Assembly: GCA_014529385.2 (NCBI GenBank)
Contig: CM043953.1
Span: forward strand, 76,218,872-76,282,871
From: Adiantum capillus-veneris
Lineage: Eukaryota > Streptophyta > Polypodiopsida > Polypodiales > Pteridaceae
DNA: 64,000 nucleotides
Reading direction: 5' to 3'
Shown here: in pieces, positions 43,882 through 54,948 of the stretch
Layout of the letters: every line of letters begins with the position of its first letter
Position numbering within the stretch: the stretch's first letter is position 1
Translations under genes and position numbers: made by a program
Notes under the pieces: model-generated
What the model saw: only the letters and a program-made list of their open reading frames with translations
Database searches by the model: none
What the model was told of the DNA's origin: nothing

Positions 43882-46703
43882 TGTGAGGTTCCCACCCCGT
43901 CGTATCAAACAACGGATCTGATGGTAAACCTGGTGGCCACTAGATCTATATCGGAAGCAAACAAAATGGTTCAGGGTTCAACTAGCGGACGATCTCTCAT
44001 CACAAAGTGAGTCGAGTTCGAGCCTACTAACAACGAGATCTAGCTCCACCTCGCAGGGGAAGCGTACTTAACTATCTAGCGATCCTAAGACCCACCTTCC
44101 AAGAGGAGAGAAACCCCGAGTGCCTTTTTCCCCATGTTTCAGAGGCACGTACTCTCGAGGATTCGCCACTCTAGGGGCAATGAGTAATACCAATATCGAG
44201 TAAGCACTATGGGGACAAAGAGTTCCCGACCAATCGGGACCACCCATCTCATAGGCATTGGCAACCCGAGCCAAGCCCCCCACTTTCCACCCCCACACTC
44301 ACACTTCCACAAAGGTTGTGACCTAATTACTACCACAAAGGTTGGTCACATAGATATTCCTTGTTTAATTCCGAAATCACATGGTTCGTTTAAAAACATA
44401 GATATTCCTTGTTTAATTCCGAATCACATGGTTCGTTAAAACAGTCCTTCAACCAGTATTGCAAACAACACCAAGACAGAATTCTAGTAAAAATTCTACT
44501 CAAACTTATTCATAAAAGTTCCAATGTTCTGGAGGTACAACATCCCCCCTCCAGCGAGAGTTCACTCCTCCCGTTGTCGCCTAGCTTCCCATACAACTAG
44601 GTATGTCCACCGCATAGAAAGCACGTCATGGACACTCCCACCGCATAGAAAGCAAGACGTGGGTTCCCACCGCATAGAAAGCAAGTCTTGGGTATCCACC
44701 GCATAGAAAGCAAGTCGTGGATTCAAGAGCCCTTAACGAGGAACTCTGCCCCCTGTGATCAGTAGGGGTGTCAGGACTGATTCAACATTGGAAATAAAAT
44801 GAACATGCCGAGCTAAATTTTTCCTAGCAGACATTCTTTCCTCTTGCAAACAGCATATCCATCAAACATTACCTTCCTACTTTAGAGCTTAATGTACAAT
44901 GATTTCAATGCCGAGGTTTCCGTCGGATTTCTCCAGCATGTTTGGGGATATGAGCATTCCTAACTAGCGTATGCAATGTTAATTTAAAAAACTTGAATAA
45001 AAATATGATCTACCTCTTCCACTTCTTCATCGATGGCCCGTGAGATGGCCGGTATTTGTTCCTCCATGGGAGCCTTCCCCTTCCCGTTGACATTGCTCGT
45101 TCCTGCCTCGCGATCATGGGCACCACCAAAGCGCGTCCTCTTAACCGGGGCCATTTCTCACTACTTTAAATGATTAGCTTGGAGAAAGAGCTAAGGTTCA
45201 CAAGCATCATAATAGTCCAATGGGTAGATTAGTGACATCAATTAATCCCTCCTATATGAGAGTCTAGATTTCTTTCATAAAGCAATCATTAAGGATGGCA
45301 CATAATCCTATGGGAACCGGCTCTAAGATAATTATTCGTCTTACATGATCAAGAATAATTAGGATTTCACTATTGGAATTACCAGAGAATTGGATTAAGT
45401 ATGATTAAACTATTTCCTAGCAATTAGATGATGCAGATTTACCCTGTGCATATGTGTGAGGAAAAACCAATTCTTAGAGACTTATTGACAGATTAATTTC
45501 TCCTTAATTACGTCTTAATGCATAAGAGAAATGAATTCAATTAAGCTACAATGTTAATGAGTGATTACAATAGTGATTCTCTTCAATCTGCACACATACT
45601 AGCTTACCGATTAATTACTATGCTATCTAGAGAGAGAAGATTCTGATAATTATTCTCTAATCCTTAATCGAGAGTGAAGAATGGCTGATAATTCAGCTAT
45701 GGAATGATGATTACATAATAGAGTACGAATAAGGAGAATTTAGAGAGTAGTCATAGAGATTTTCGACTAGGAATAAACATAATAGACAAGGAATTTAGAT
45801 GGTAGAGAAAAAGATTTACAGATGGCATTAATTAAACTGTCATTACGGTGATTAAGAGCTGGTAATCTTATCGATTTTCTGATCTAATCGAGCTTCTTGA
45901 GATGAAAATTCGACAGCACCTCCCTCCTAGCTTCTTCTTCAATAGGTGTGTGATTCGGCAGCACCTCCCCAATGTATGTGGGTGTGTGTGTATGCACTGT
46001 GTGTGTGTGATCATAAGTGTGTGTGTGTGTGTGTGTGTGCAGGTCTTTAAATAGGCTCCTACAGGCTGAAAATCGATCTGGGTTGCTAAATGCATCTGGG
46101 AGCTTCTCCAGTTAAGCATGGCAAGTCCAGTTCTCTGCCCACCAAGTGTCAGGTTGGCTTGGTTAACTGGTTCTGAGACTGAGTTGCAGGCTTGGCAGCT
46201 TTCCCAAGACTCCCACAAAGAAGGAGGGCGTCCCCTAGCTGCTAAAGCTGATCTGGAGTGGCTTGGGACCTGTTCCCGCACAGTCCCGTGCCCCCGGTGC
46301 CTCCCTGGACAATTTTTAGGAAATTTGGTTCTAGGCTACAACGGGTCATACGAATCGGATTTTGATGCCGTAAATTGCCATACGAAGCTCTAACTAAGGC
46401 GTACTGGCCCGAGTACCTGCCATATTTAGCAGCCCCCGGGGTTCAAAAATGCATTTTTCTCAAATTTGGGATACAGGTCTAGATTTTCGAGACGGTCGAG
46501 ACTGGACGGTTCGGGTGACCAAAAACTTACTATTTTTAGAATTTTTTCACAAAAATTATTTTAATTCACATTTTGAAGCTTTATAACATTCTAAACATCA
46601 TGGCACTGACAGAATCTGGAAAACTGCTAAAAATAGTAACTTATTCCATTGTATTCATTTCGTGGTACAAGGGTGCTCTTGTGATCGGGTCAGAGACCTT
46701 ACA
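43882..46703 (-). repeat. Element F LTR copy 1
   Basis: 2,822 bp. Contains a four-copy ~29-bp minisatellite (44,606-44,724; core CCACCGCATAGAAAGCAAG), (GT)n of 23 bases at 46,017-46,039 and, on the minus strand, TATTTAAA at 46,046-46,053 as core-promoter candidate. A ~50-bp tandem duplication around 44,345-44,440 (ACATAGATATTCCTTGTTTA repeated) is absent from the other copies. Confidence 0.9.
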
Positions 46704-47016
46704 ACCTCCCCAACGTGAAAAATTTGAGATGTCCTCATCGCAAGAATGAGTTTGGGTAATCTTTTAAGAGCGTCGATTCATCCTCCCAAGTTGCATCTTC
46801 TTCAGGGTAATCCTTCCATTTTACTAGATGCTCCGTGATAGTTCTGTTGCGTAACTTTCTTTCCCTTGTTTCAAGTACATAGTGCTGGCATGACTATCGG
46901 ATCTGAGTCCAAGAATTGATCAAGATTGGGAATATAGGGTTTGAGTAAGCTGACATGGAATACATCATGAACCTTCAAGTTTGCAAGTAACTTTAGCTTG
47001 TATGCCTGGTCACTTG
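46704..47016 (-). pseudogene. Element F: extra copy of integrase 3' end
   Basis: Matches 49,858-50,160 with a few single-base differences: purine tract, chromodomain (YHEHLVKWKDYPEEDATWE in the good copy) and the last part of integrase. It breaks off at GCCTGGTCACTT, where a piece of element E begins. Confidence 0.85.
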
Positions 47017-47131
47017 GATGTCAGCTCTGCATAAAAACCAGACATGGAAGCTAGTTAAATTACCACAGGGCAAAAAGGCTTACCTTGTAAATGGGTTGAC
47101 AGATATAAGATCACCGCTCATGATAACCAGG
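47017..47131 (+). pseudogene. Second copy of element E RT lead-in inside F
   Basis: Matches 43,765-43,876 (CAGCTCTGCATAAAAACCAG through ATCACCGCTCATGATA) with few changes. After GATA the sequence becomes ACCAGG, which is not the E target site but the PBS/LTR junction of F (GATACCAGG at 54,940-54,948). The join is therefore chimeric at a short GATA overlap. Confidence 0.9.
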
Positions 47132-49161
47132 TGTGAGGGTCCCCACCCTGTCGTATCAAACAACGGATCTGATGGTAAACCTGGTGGCCACTAGATCTAT
47201 AGCGGAAGCAAACAAAATGGTTCCGGTTCAAACTAGCGGACGATCTCTCATCACAAAGTGAGTCGAGTTCGAGCCTACTAACAAGGAGATCTAGCTCCAC
47301 TCGCAGGGGAAGCGTACTTAACTATCTAGCGATCCTAAGACCCACCTTCCAAGAGGAGGAGAAACCGAGTGCCTTTTTCCCCATGTTTCAGAGGCACGTA
47401 CTCTCGAGGATTCGCCGCTCTAGGGGCAATGAGTAATACCAATATCGAGTAAGCACTATGGGGATAGAGAGTTCCGAGCCAAGCCCCCACTTTCCACCCC
47501 ACACTCACACTTCCTCGTGTGACCTAATTACTACCACAAAGGTTGTTCAACATAGATATTCTTGTTTAATTCCGAATCACATGGTTCGTTAATACAGTCC
47601 TTCAACAGTATTGCAAACAACACCAAGACAGAATTCTAGTAAAAATTCTACTCAAACTTATTCATAAAAGTTCCAATGTTCTGGAGGTACAACACCCCCC
47701 TCCAGCGAGAGTTCACTCCTCCCGTTGTCGCCTAGCTGCCCATACAACTAGGTATGTCCACCGCATAGAAAGCACGTCATGGACACTCCCACCGCATAGA
47801 AAGCAAGACGTGGGTTCCACCGCAAGAAAGCAAGTCGTGGGTATCCACCGCATAGAAAGCAAGTCGTGGATTCAAGAGCCTTAACGAGGAACTCTGCCCC
47901 CTGTGATCAGTAGGGGGGTCAGGACTGATTCAACATTGGAAATAAAATGAACATGCCGAGCTAAATTTTTCCTAGCAGACATTCTTTCCTCTTGCAAACA
48001 GCATATCCATCAAACATTACCTTCCTACTTTAGAGCTTAATGTACAATGATTTCAATGCCGAGGTTTCCGTCGGATTTCTCCAACATGTTTGGGGATATG
48101 AGCATTCCTAACTAGCGTATGCAATGTTAATTTAAACAACTTTTAATAAAATATGATCTACCTCTTCCACTTCTTCATCGATGGCCCGTGAGATGGCCGG
48201 TATTTGTTCCTCCATGGGAGCCTTCCCCTTCCCGTTGACATTGCTCGTTCCTGCCTCGCGATCATGGGCACCAGTGAAGCGCTTCCTCTTAACCGGGGCC
48301 ATTTCTCACTACTTTAAATGATTAGCTTGGAGAAAGAGCTAAGGTTCACAAGCATCATAACAGTCCAATGGGTAGATTAGTGACATCAATTAATCCCTCC
48401 TATATGAGAGTCTAGATTTTTTTCATAAAGCAATCATTAAGGATGGCATAATCCTATGGGAACCGGCTCTAAGATAATTATTCGGCTTACATGATCAAGA
48501 ATAATTAGGATTTCACTATTGGAATTACCAGAGAATTGGATTAAGTATGATTAAACTATTTCCTAGCAATTAGATGATGCAGATTTACCTGTGCATATGT
48601 GTGAGGAAAAACCAATTCTTAGAGACTTATTGACGGATTAATTTCTCCTTAATTATGTCTTAATGCATAAGAGAAATGAATTCAATTAAGCTACAATGTT
48701 AATGAGTGATTACAAATAGTGATTCTCTTCAATCTGCACAAATACTAGCTTACCGATTAATTACTATGCTATCTAGAGAGAGAAGATTCTGATAATTATT
48801 CTCTAATCCTTAATCGAGAGTGAAGAATGGCTGATAATTCAGGTATGGAATGATGATTACATAATAGAGTACGAATAAGGAGAATTTAGAGAGTAGTCAT
48901 AGAGATTTTCGACTAGGAATAAGAATAATAGACAAGGAATTTAGATGGTAGAGAAAAAGATTTACAGATGGCATTAATTAAACTGTCGTTACGGTGATTA
49001 AGAGCTGGTAATCTTCTGGATTTTCTAATCTAATCGAGCTTCTTGAGATGAAAATTCGACAGCACCTCCCTCCTAGCTTCTTCTTCAATAGGTGTGTGAT
49101 TCGGCAGCACCTCCCCAATGTATGTGGGTGTGTGTGTATGCATGTGTGTGTGTGTGATCAT

Positions 49162-49201
<40 letters not shown>

Positions 49202-49857
49202 GTCTTTAAATAGGCTTCTACAGGCTGAAAATCGATCTGGGTTGCTAAATGCATATGGGAGCTTCTCCAGTTAAGCATGGCAAGTCCAGTTCTCTGCCCA
49301 CCAAGTGTCAGGTTGGCTTGGTTAACTGGTTCTGAGACTGAGTTGCAGGCTTGGCAGATTTCCAAGACTCCCACAAAGAAGGAGGGCGCCCCCTAGCTGC
49401 TAAAGCTGATCTGGAGTGGCCTGGGACCTGTTCCCGCACAGTCCCGTGCCCCCGGTGCCTCCCTGGACAATTTTTAGGAAATTTGGTTCTAGGCTACAAC
49501 GGGTCATACGAATCGGACTTTGATGCCGTAAATTGCCATACGAAGCTCTAACTAAGGCGTACTGGACCGAGTACCTGCCATATTTAGCAGCCCGGGGTTC
49601 AAAAATGCATTTTTCTCAAATTTGGGTACAGGTGCAGATTTTCGAGACGGTCGAGACTGGACGGTTCGGGTGACCAAAAATTTACTATTTTTAGAATTTT
49701 TTCACAAAAATTATTTTAATTCACATTTTGAAGCTTTATAACATTATAAACATCATGGCACTGACAGAATCTGGAAAACTGCTAAAAATAGTAACTTATT
49801 CCATTGTATTCATTTCGTGGTACAAGGGTGCTCTTGTGATGGGTCAGAGACCTTACA
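47132..49857 (-). repeat. Element F LTR copy 2 (3' LTR of the complete core)
   Basis: 2,726 bp, TGTGAGGG...CTTACA. Lacks ~42 bp around 47,470 that copies 1 and 3 have (GGGACCACCCATCTC region). The (GT)n has 36 bases (49,163-49,198) against 23 in the others. Minus-strand TATTTAAA lies at 49,205-49,212. Minisatellite at 47,757-47,872. Confidence 0.9.
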
Positions 49858-49868
49858 ACCTCCCCAAC
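49858..49868 (-). other. Element F polypurine tract
   Basis: The minus strand reads CGTTGGGGAGGT directly before TGTAAGG of the LTR. Confidence 0.85.
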
Positions 49869-49899
49869 GTGAAAAAATTGAGATGTCCTCATCTCAAGA

Positions 49900-51034
49900 A
49901 TGAGTTTGGGTAATCTTTAAGAGCGTCGATTCGTCCTCCCAAGTTGCATCTTCTTCAGGGTAATCCTTCCATTTTACTAGATGCTCGTGATAGTTCTGTT
50001 GCGTTACTTTCTTTCCCTTGTTTCAAGTACATAGTGCTGGCATGACTATTGGATCTGAGTCCAAGAATTGATCAGGATTGGGAATATAGGGTTTGAGTAA
50101 GCTGACATGGAATACATCATGAACCTTCAAGTTTGCAGGTAACTTTAGCTTGTATGCCTGGTCACTTATAACCTTAACGATCTCAAATGGTCCACAATAC
50201 CTTGGGCTTAGCTTCTTGTATCTGCCTAGCGAATAAATTGCTTTTCTTAGGTCGGACTCGGAGAAAAACCTTATCTCCTTCCTTGAAAGTTCTATCTGAG
50301 CGGTTCTTATTGCATAGTGCTTCTGCCTATCTTGAGCTGCCTGAATGTCCTGGCGAATGGCTCTAGTCTGTGCTTCCATATCTTCTACATTTTTCTAGAG
50401 GCTTCTACTCTGATGGTTGGATCTGAAAAGTTCAGTGGTGCTAAACAGTCCTGTCAATAAAGAGCTTTGAAAGGTGACATTCCAATGCTTCTGTGTTCGG
50501 AAGAGTTATAAGCATATTCTACCAAGGTAGATATTGTAACCACTTCTTTGGATCTTGTGAACAATAGGCTCTGAGAATGGTCCTCGATGACTTGATTAAC
50601 TCTTTCGGTTTGCCCGTCAGTCTGCGGATGATACGATGTGCTGAAGGCTAATTGTGACCCAATAGATTGGAAAAGAGAGGTCCAAAATTTTGATGTGAAC
50701 TTGGCATCTCTATCACTGACAATACGCTTGGGTAGACCATGTAGCCTGAAAATCTCCTTGATGAATACCCGCCTAATATCTGAAGCAGTAAAGGTTGTCT
50801 TTACGGGTATTAGATGAGCCACTTTTGTGAGCATGTCAACAACCACGAAAACAGAATCATACCTCCTGTAGAAGGTAACCCTGTAACAAAATCCATACTG
50901 ATGCATTCCCACTTCATCTGGGGTATGTCAAGAGGTTGAAGTTGCCCTGGTAATTTGATCCTTTCGGCCTTTATTCGCTGACAAGAAAGACATTGCCTCA
51001 CATAGCGAAGTATGTCTCCTTTCATTCCAGACAA
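49900..51034 (-). pseudogene. Element F: integrase with chromodomain
   Basis: Follows the polyprotein after a single-base shift near 51,030. Zinc-binding half YVRQCLSCQRIKAER; core SMDFVTGLPST, VFVVVDMLTKVAHLIPV, IVSDRDAKFTSKFW and HPQTDGQTERVNQ give the D, D, E residues. Then GRYKKLSPRYCGPFEIVKVI and [14 protein letters not shown], and a chromodomain (HEHLVKWKDYPEEDATWEDE). Frameshifts lie near 51,030, 50,865, 50,450, 50,385 and 50,275. Each is consistent with a 1-base change, so either young decay or consensus errors. Confidence 0.92.
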
Positions 51035-54021
51035 AAATAACTCCTTCTGACGGCGTGAAGAGTTTTAGCATAGCTTGGGTGTCCGGATGTAGGGCTATCG
51101 TGTGCTTCATATAGAATGGCCTTCTTTAAAGCTGGGTCTCGGGGTACATAGAGTCTATGTCTGTAGTAAAGACATCCTCCCATAAGAGAATAATCTTTAG
51201 CTTCAGGCATCTTATTCTGCTGGACTAATGAAGCCATACGTTGGTACTCTGGATCTTCGAGGGATGCTTCTTTGATTCTATCCCAGATAGGGTTATTTGG
51301 AATAGAGATAGCTCTGAGAAACGATTTTCGGCTAAGACCATCTGCAACTGCGTTTTCCTTCCCTGGTCTATACTTTATGTCAAGGTCATATTCCTGTAAT
51401 AGCTCTATCCATCGCCGTTGTCGCATATTGAGAATGGGTTGAGTAAAAATCCACTTTAAACTCTTGTGGTCAGTAACCAACTGAAACTTGCGTCCAAGAA
51501 GATAATGTCTCCATAACTTCAGTGCATGTATAACTGCTAAAAGTTCCAGATCATGAGTGGGATAATTCTTCTCATGATCCCTCAGCTTTCGCGAAGTATA
51601 CGCCACCGGTCTTCCTTCTTGAGTAAGAACTCCGCCTAGAGCGAATTTGCTAGCGTCGGTCGCTACTTCAAATTCCTTACTGAAATCTGGAAGCTTTAAA
51701 ATAGGAGCTGAGACCAAGAATTCTTTTAGCTTAGCAAAGCTAGACTCGTGCTCGGTCTTCCATTTGATCCTCATTCCTTTCTTCAGGAGTTCCGTCAAAG
51801 GTGCAGCAATACGTGCATAATCCTTGACAAAAATCCTGTACCATCCCGTTATTCCAAGAAATCCTAGTACTTCACTGACAGTGGATGGTTGAGGCCAATC
51901 AACGATGTCTTTGACCTTATCTGGGTCCGCTGAAATCCCTTCAGCCGATATGACAAATCCAAGATAGTTGACCTTTGGTGAGCAAAAAGTGCACTTGCTC
52001 TCCTTAGCGTAAAGTTGGTGTTTCCGAAGAAGATCAAGTACTTTGCGAACATGTTCTTCGTGATCTGCCTCGTCTTTGGAATAGATCAGAATGTCATCAA
52101 AGAAAACCAAGACAAAATCATCCAGGTAAGGTCTGAAAATATCCTGCATAAGTCGGTTGAAGCTTGCAGGAGCATTTGTTAGACCAAAAGACATTACTGT
52201 GAATTCGTAGTGCCCATACCTAGTATTGAAAGCTGTCTTCAGAATATCTGATTCCTTGATCCTGATTTGGTAATATCCTGACCTTAGATCAATCTTTGTA
52301 AATATTTTGGCGCCGTGGAGCCTGTCCAAGAGTTCGTCGATCCTTGGAATTGGATACTTGTTCTTGACAGTTACCTGATTCAGCCCACGGTAGTCTATGC
52401 ATATCCTTAAGGTCCCATCCTTCTTCTTCTGAAAAAGAACTGGAGCACCCCAAGGAGAAGTACTGGGTCGAATGAATCCTTGCTCAATGAGTTGCCTAAG
52501 TTGTTCTTTGAGTTTGATGGCCTCCGGAAGTGACATTTTATAAGGTCTTTTTGAGATAGGTTCACACCCAGGGATAGTCTCAATCCCATGATCTACCTCT
52601 CTGTGTGGTGGAAGATTCGTAAGGTCTTCGGGGAATACGTCATCATACTCCCTCAGCCAGTCTGGTTGAAGTGAGGTATTTGATTGGTCCACCTTGTTGA
52701 GTTTAACTGCATATATTTGCTGACCCTTCCTTAGTCCCTTCAAGAGTCTGCTGGCCTTAACTAGAATAGCCCTAGGTCTCCCATTTTCCCCCTGAATTAA
52801 GGCTTCATTACCCAAGTTATCTGTAAATGTAAAGTTTCCTTGTGCACAATGGATATGGGCCTTATTTTGCTTTAACCAGTCCATCCCTAGTATCCCATCA
52901 AAGAATCCTAAGGGTAGGGTTCCAAATTGGGCAGAAGTTGGGTGTCCCCCTAAATCAAAGTCAATTTTTCCTGCAGAATGCTGAGATACTACCTCCTTGC
53001 CGTTTGCTAACTCGACAACTAGCTTGCTTGACGGATACTTATCTAGCTTAAGCTTTCTCATGCATCTGGGTGAAAGAAATGAAAGAGTACTGCCACAATC
53101 TATAAGGAAGTTAACTTGTTCACCTCTGAGAGATCCTGGCGTATGAATGACTGCATATTGCTCGCAACCATTGGGATTGTCAATTGCAGCATGTAGGGTT
53201 TCTCTCTCCACTGCTTCGTCACTCACAATTGGTTGTACCACTGCGGCATTCACTCTGAAGGTAGCTCCACGCCCTCGCCCTCTATTCATCCTTCCTCGTC
53301 CTCCTCTTCCATTAGCTTGGCCACGCCCACGGGTATTCAAGGGTATGGCATTGGCGTTGGTTGCATGAATGTTCCTGGGGCAATTGGATCTGTAGTGTCC
53401 ATGCTCGCCGCAACCATAGCATCGAACATCAGGGAACTCCATGGTTGTGGTGGTAGCCACAATAGGACGCTGGTTATAGGTTTTTTGGTTGGCTTGTCTA
53501 TTGTCCCAAGCAGTGTTCCTTGCCCTCTTTGCCCAATGATTCCTCCTATTCTGATTAGCCTTTTGTACTTCGAGAGCTAGAGGTTTAGCCCTCAACAAGG
53601 CATCCTGTAGTGTTGACGGCCTGAGAGCCTCCAGTCGAGTGTTCAAGGGATCGATTAGTCCTTGACAAAACCTTGCCACTTGTTGTTCCAAGGTCATCTT
53701 ACGAGCATATCTTCGAAGAGTGACAAACTTTGCATAGTATTCCTCGACAGTTGAATTCAGCTGCCGAAGTGAAAAGAATTCATTCATTCTCAAGGTCCTA
53801 TAGGCAGGTTGTAAATAACGCCCCATTATCGCATCTTTGATGTCTTCCCAAGATTGGGAAGATCCTTTAATGTCCAGGTCTCTGCAATGTTGCTTCCACC
53901 ATATCTTGGCATTGCCAGTCAAGCGGAACATCGCAAGCATGGTCTGATTTACGGGTTGGGTTCCCGCAGCTTCAAAGTAATCGTCCATGGCTTCCATCCA
54001 TACTTCCGCATCTCTCTCCAC
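51022..54021 (-). CDS. Element F: Gag-PR-RT-RNase H polyprotein
   Basis: One open frame of 999 codons. Gag at about 1-180 ([27 protein letters not shown]), knuckle [14 protein letters not shown] at 201-214, an RG-rich tract at about 229-252, protease near 303-320 with active site [11 protein letters not shown] (D-C-G). RT at about 480-690 has [37 protein letters not shown] and [11 protein letters not shown]. RNase H at about 780-900 shows [34 protein letters not shown] and NAVADGLSR. It ends in the integrase zinc region. Coding-like sequence extends about 30 codons upstream of the first ATG to a TAG ([19 protein letters not shown]), so the true start may be earlier, via splicing, or the first codons are lost. 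It is the most intact gene in the window. Confidence 0.93.
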   Translation of the reverse strand: MERDAEVWMEAMDDYFEAAGTQPVNQTMLAMFRLTGNAKIWWKQHCRDLDIKGSSQSWEDIKDAIMGRYLQPAYRTLRMNEFFSLRQLNSTVEEYYAKFVTLRRYARKMTLEQQVARFCQGLIDPLNTRLEALRPSTLQDALLRAKPLALEVQKANQNRRNHWAKRARNTAWDNRQANQKTYNQRPIVATTTTMEFPDVRCYGCGEHGHYRSNCPRNIHATNANAIPLNTRGRGQANGRGGRGRMNRGRGRGATFRVNAAVVQPIVSDEAVERETLHAAIDNPNGCEQYAVIHTPGSLRGEQVNFLIDCGSTLSFLSPRCMRKLKLDKYPSSKLVVELANGKEVVSQHSAGKIDFDLGGHPTSAQFGTLPLGFFDGILGMDWLKQNKAHIHCAQGNFTFTDNLGNEALIQGENGRPRAILVKASRLLKGLRKGQQIYAVKLNKVDQSNTSLQPDWLREYDDVFPEDLTNLPPHREVDHGIETIPGCEPISKRPYKMSLPEAIKLKEQLRQLIEQGFIRPSTSPWGAPVLFQKKKDGTLRICIDYRGLNQVTVKNKYPIPRIDELLDRLHGAKIFTKIDLRSGYYQIRIKESDILKTAFNTRYGHYEFTVMSFGLTNAPASFNRLMQDIFRPYLDDFVLVFFDDILIYSKDEADHEEHVRKVLDLLRKHQLYAKESKCTFCSPKVNYLGFVISAEGISADPDKVKDIVDWPQPSTVSEVLGFLGITGWYRIFVKDYARIAAPLTELLKKGMRIKWKTEHESSFAKLKEFLVSAPILKLPDFSKEFEVATDASKFALGGVLTQEGRPVAYTSRKLRDHEKNYPTHDLELLAVIHALKLWRHYLLGRKFQLVTDHKSLKWIFTQPILNMRQRRWIELLQEYDLDIKYRPGKENAVADGLSRKSFLRAISIPNNPIWDRIKEASLEDPEYQRMASLVQQNKMPEAKDYSLMGGCLYYRHRLYVPRDPALKKAILYEAHDSPTSGHPSYAKTLHAVRRSYFCLE

Positions 54022-54331
54022 ATTTGCCCCCTCGCCCTTAAAGATCGGAGGTTGGGCTTGTTTGAGGAGAAGCTTCTTCTCTTGCGCCGCCGAGTACAGA
54101 GCAACAGGCGGTACCTACATGGGTTATACGAAATTCTTGATACCATTACTTGAATTTCAAGATAGACACGAGACTTTAATAAAATTCAGAATTCCACTTT
54201 ATCAAGAGACAGAGATTCAGAGACAAAAAGCACTTTATTGGTGGAAATTTATTACAATCGAAACTCCTCAAGGTTTAGAATGACTGATGACCGCTTATTA
54301 CATGGATTTATGGATTGCGTATAACATACGC

Positions 54332-54847
54332 CTAGGAAATGGTATTGACATGATGCACTACTTCATTCGTGTAATAGTTCTTATACACATTCTTGAGGGG
54401 ATAATAAACTAAGATATCGGGCCGGAGTTCCGCTTTTAGTAATCCAAAGGTCTTGACTCGGTTTGTTGGAATCACATTGGTGACCTTCTCCAAGAGCCAG
54501 TCGCTGATGGTTTGGTTGGAGTTGCCCGAAACAGTCTGGTCCAATCGTGTGGGCACCAAGTAGAATATCTCTATTACTCTCAGCTCTTCTCCCCAACGTA
54601 TCTTCTTCAAGTTGGTAGCCAGGCACCCCAGCTTCCGAGCATTGATGTAGTAAACCCCTCCTCGAAATTTCCAATCAAGTTCCCATCCTTTATCAATGCG
54701 AGTGGAGTGTGGCGTATAAGCCTTCAACAGTATCTTCATGACATCTCGCATGAACTGGTAAACTGGGGATCTTCGAGCTTGCTCATAAATAAGCTCAAAC
54801 ACTTGGAACTTCCGATATTCGAGCACGGGGTCTTCCTGCAACACCAA
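54332..54847 (-). CDS. Element F: leader ORF upstream of gag, unknown function
   Basis: 171 codons with ATG, in the gag orientation, between PBS (54,935) and gag. Sequence looks globular: LEYRKFQVFELIYEQARRSP, VYQFMRDVMKILLKAY, WELDWKFRGGVYYINARKLG, ELRVIEIFYLVP, then DWLLEKVTNVIPTNRVKTFG. The middle aligns by eye without gaps to the element A leader ORF (1901-2431). An open frame of this length in a leader and the shared pattern argue for a real accessory protein. No known family is recognised and no signal peptide or membrane helix is obvious. The minor alternative frame at 54,381-54,674 is ignored. Confidence 0.55.
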   Translation of the reverse strand: MVLQEDPVLEYRKFQVFELIYEQARRSPVYQFMRDVMKILLKAYTPHSTRIDKGWELDWKFRGGVYYINARKLGCLATNLKKIRWGEELRVIEIFYLVPTRLDQTVSGNSNQTISDWLLEKVTNVIPTNRVKTFGLLKAELRPDILVYYPLKNVYKNYYTNEVVHHVNTIS

Positions 54848-54934
54848 TGCAAGGAATTCGGATCAACTATCTATATACTTTTAGTTCCTTTTAAATGTTC
54901 AAACAATACGACTTTATTTCCTAGTCTAACCTAG

Positions 54935-54946
54935 GCTCTGATACCA
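54935..54946 (-). other. Element F primer-binding site
   Basis: Plus strand GCTCTGATACCA, the reverse complement of TGGTATCAGAGC, two bases before the LTR. Initiator tRNA-Met primer. Confidence 0.92.
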
Positions 54947-54948
54947 GG

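Noticed and set aside
44606-44724. CRISPR-like array in F LTR
   Set aside because: Units of ~29 bp abut with only a few variable bases; no spacers, inside a plant LTR.
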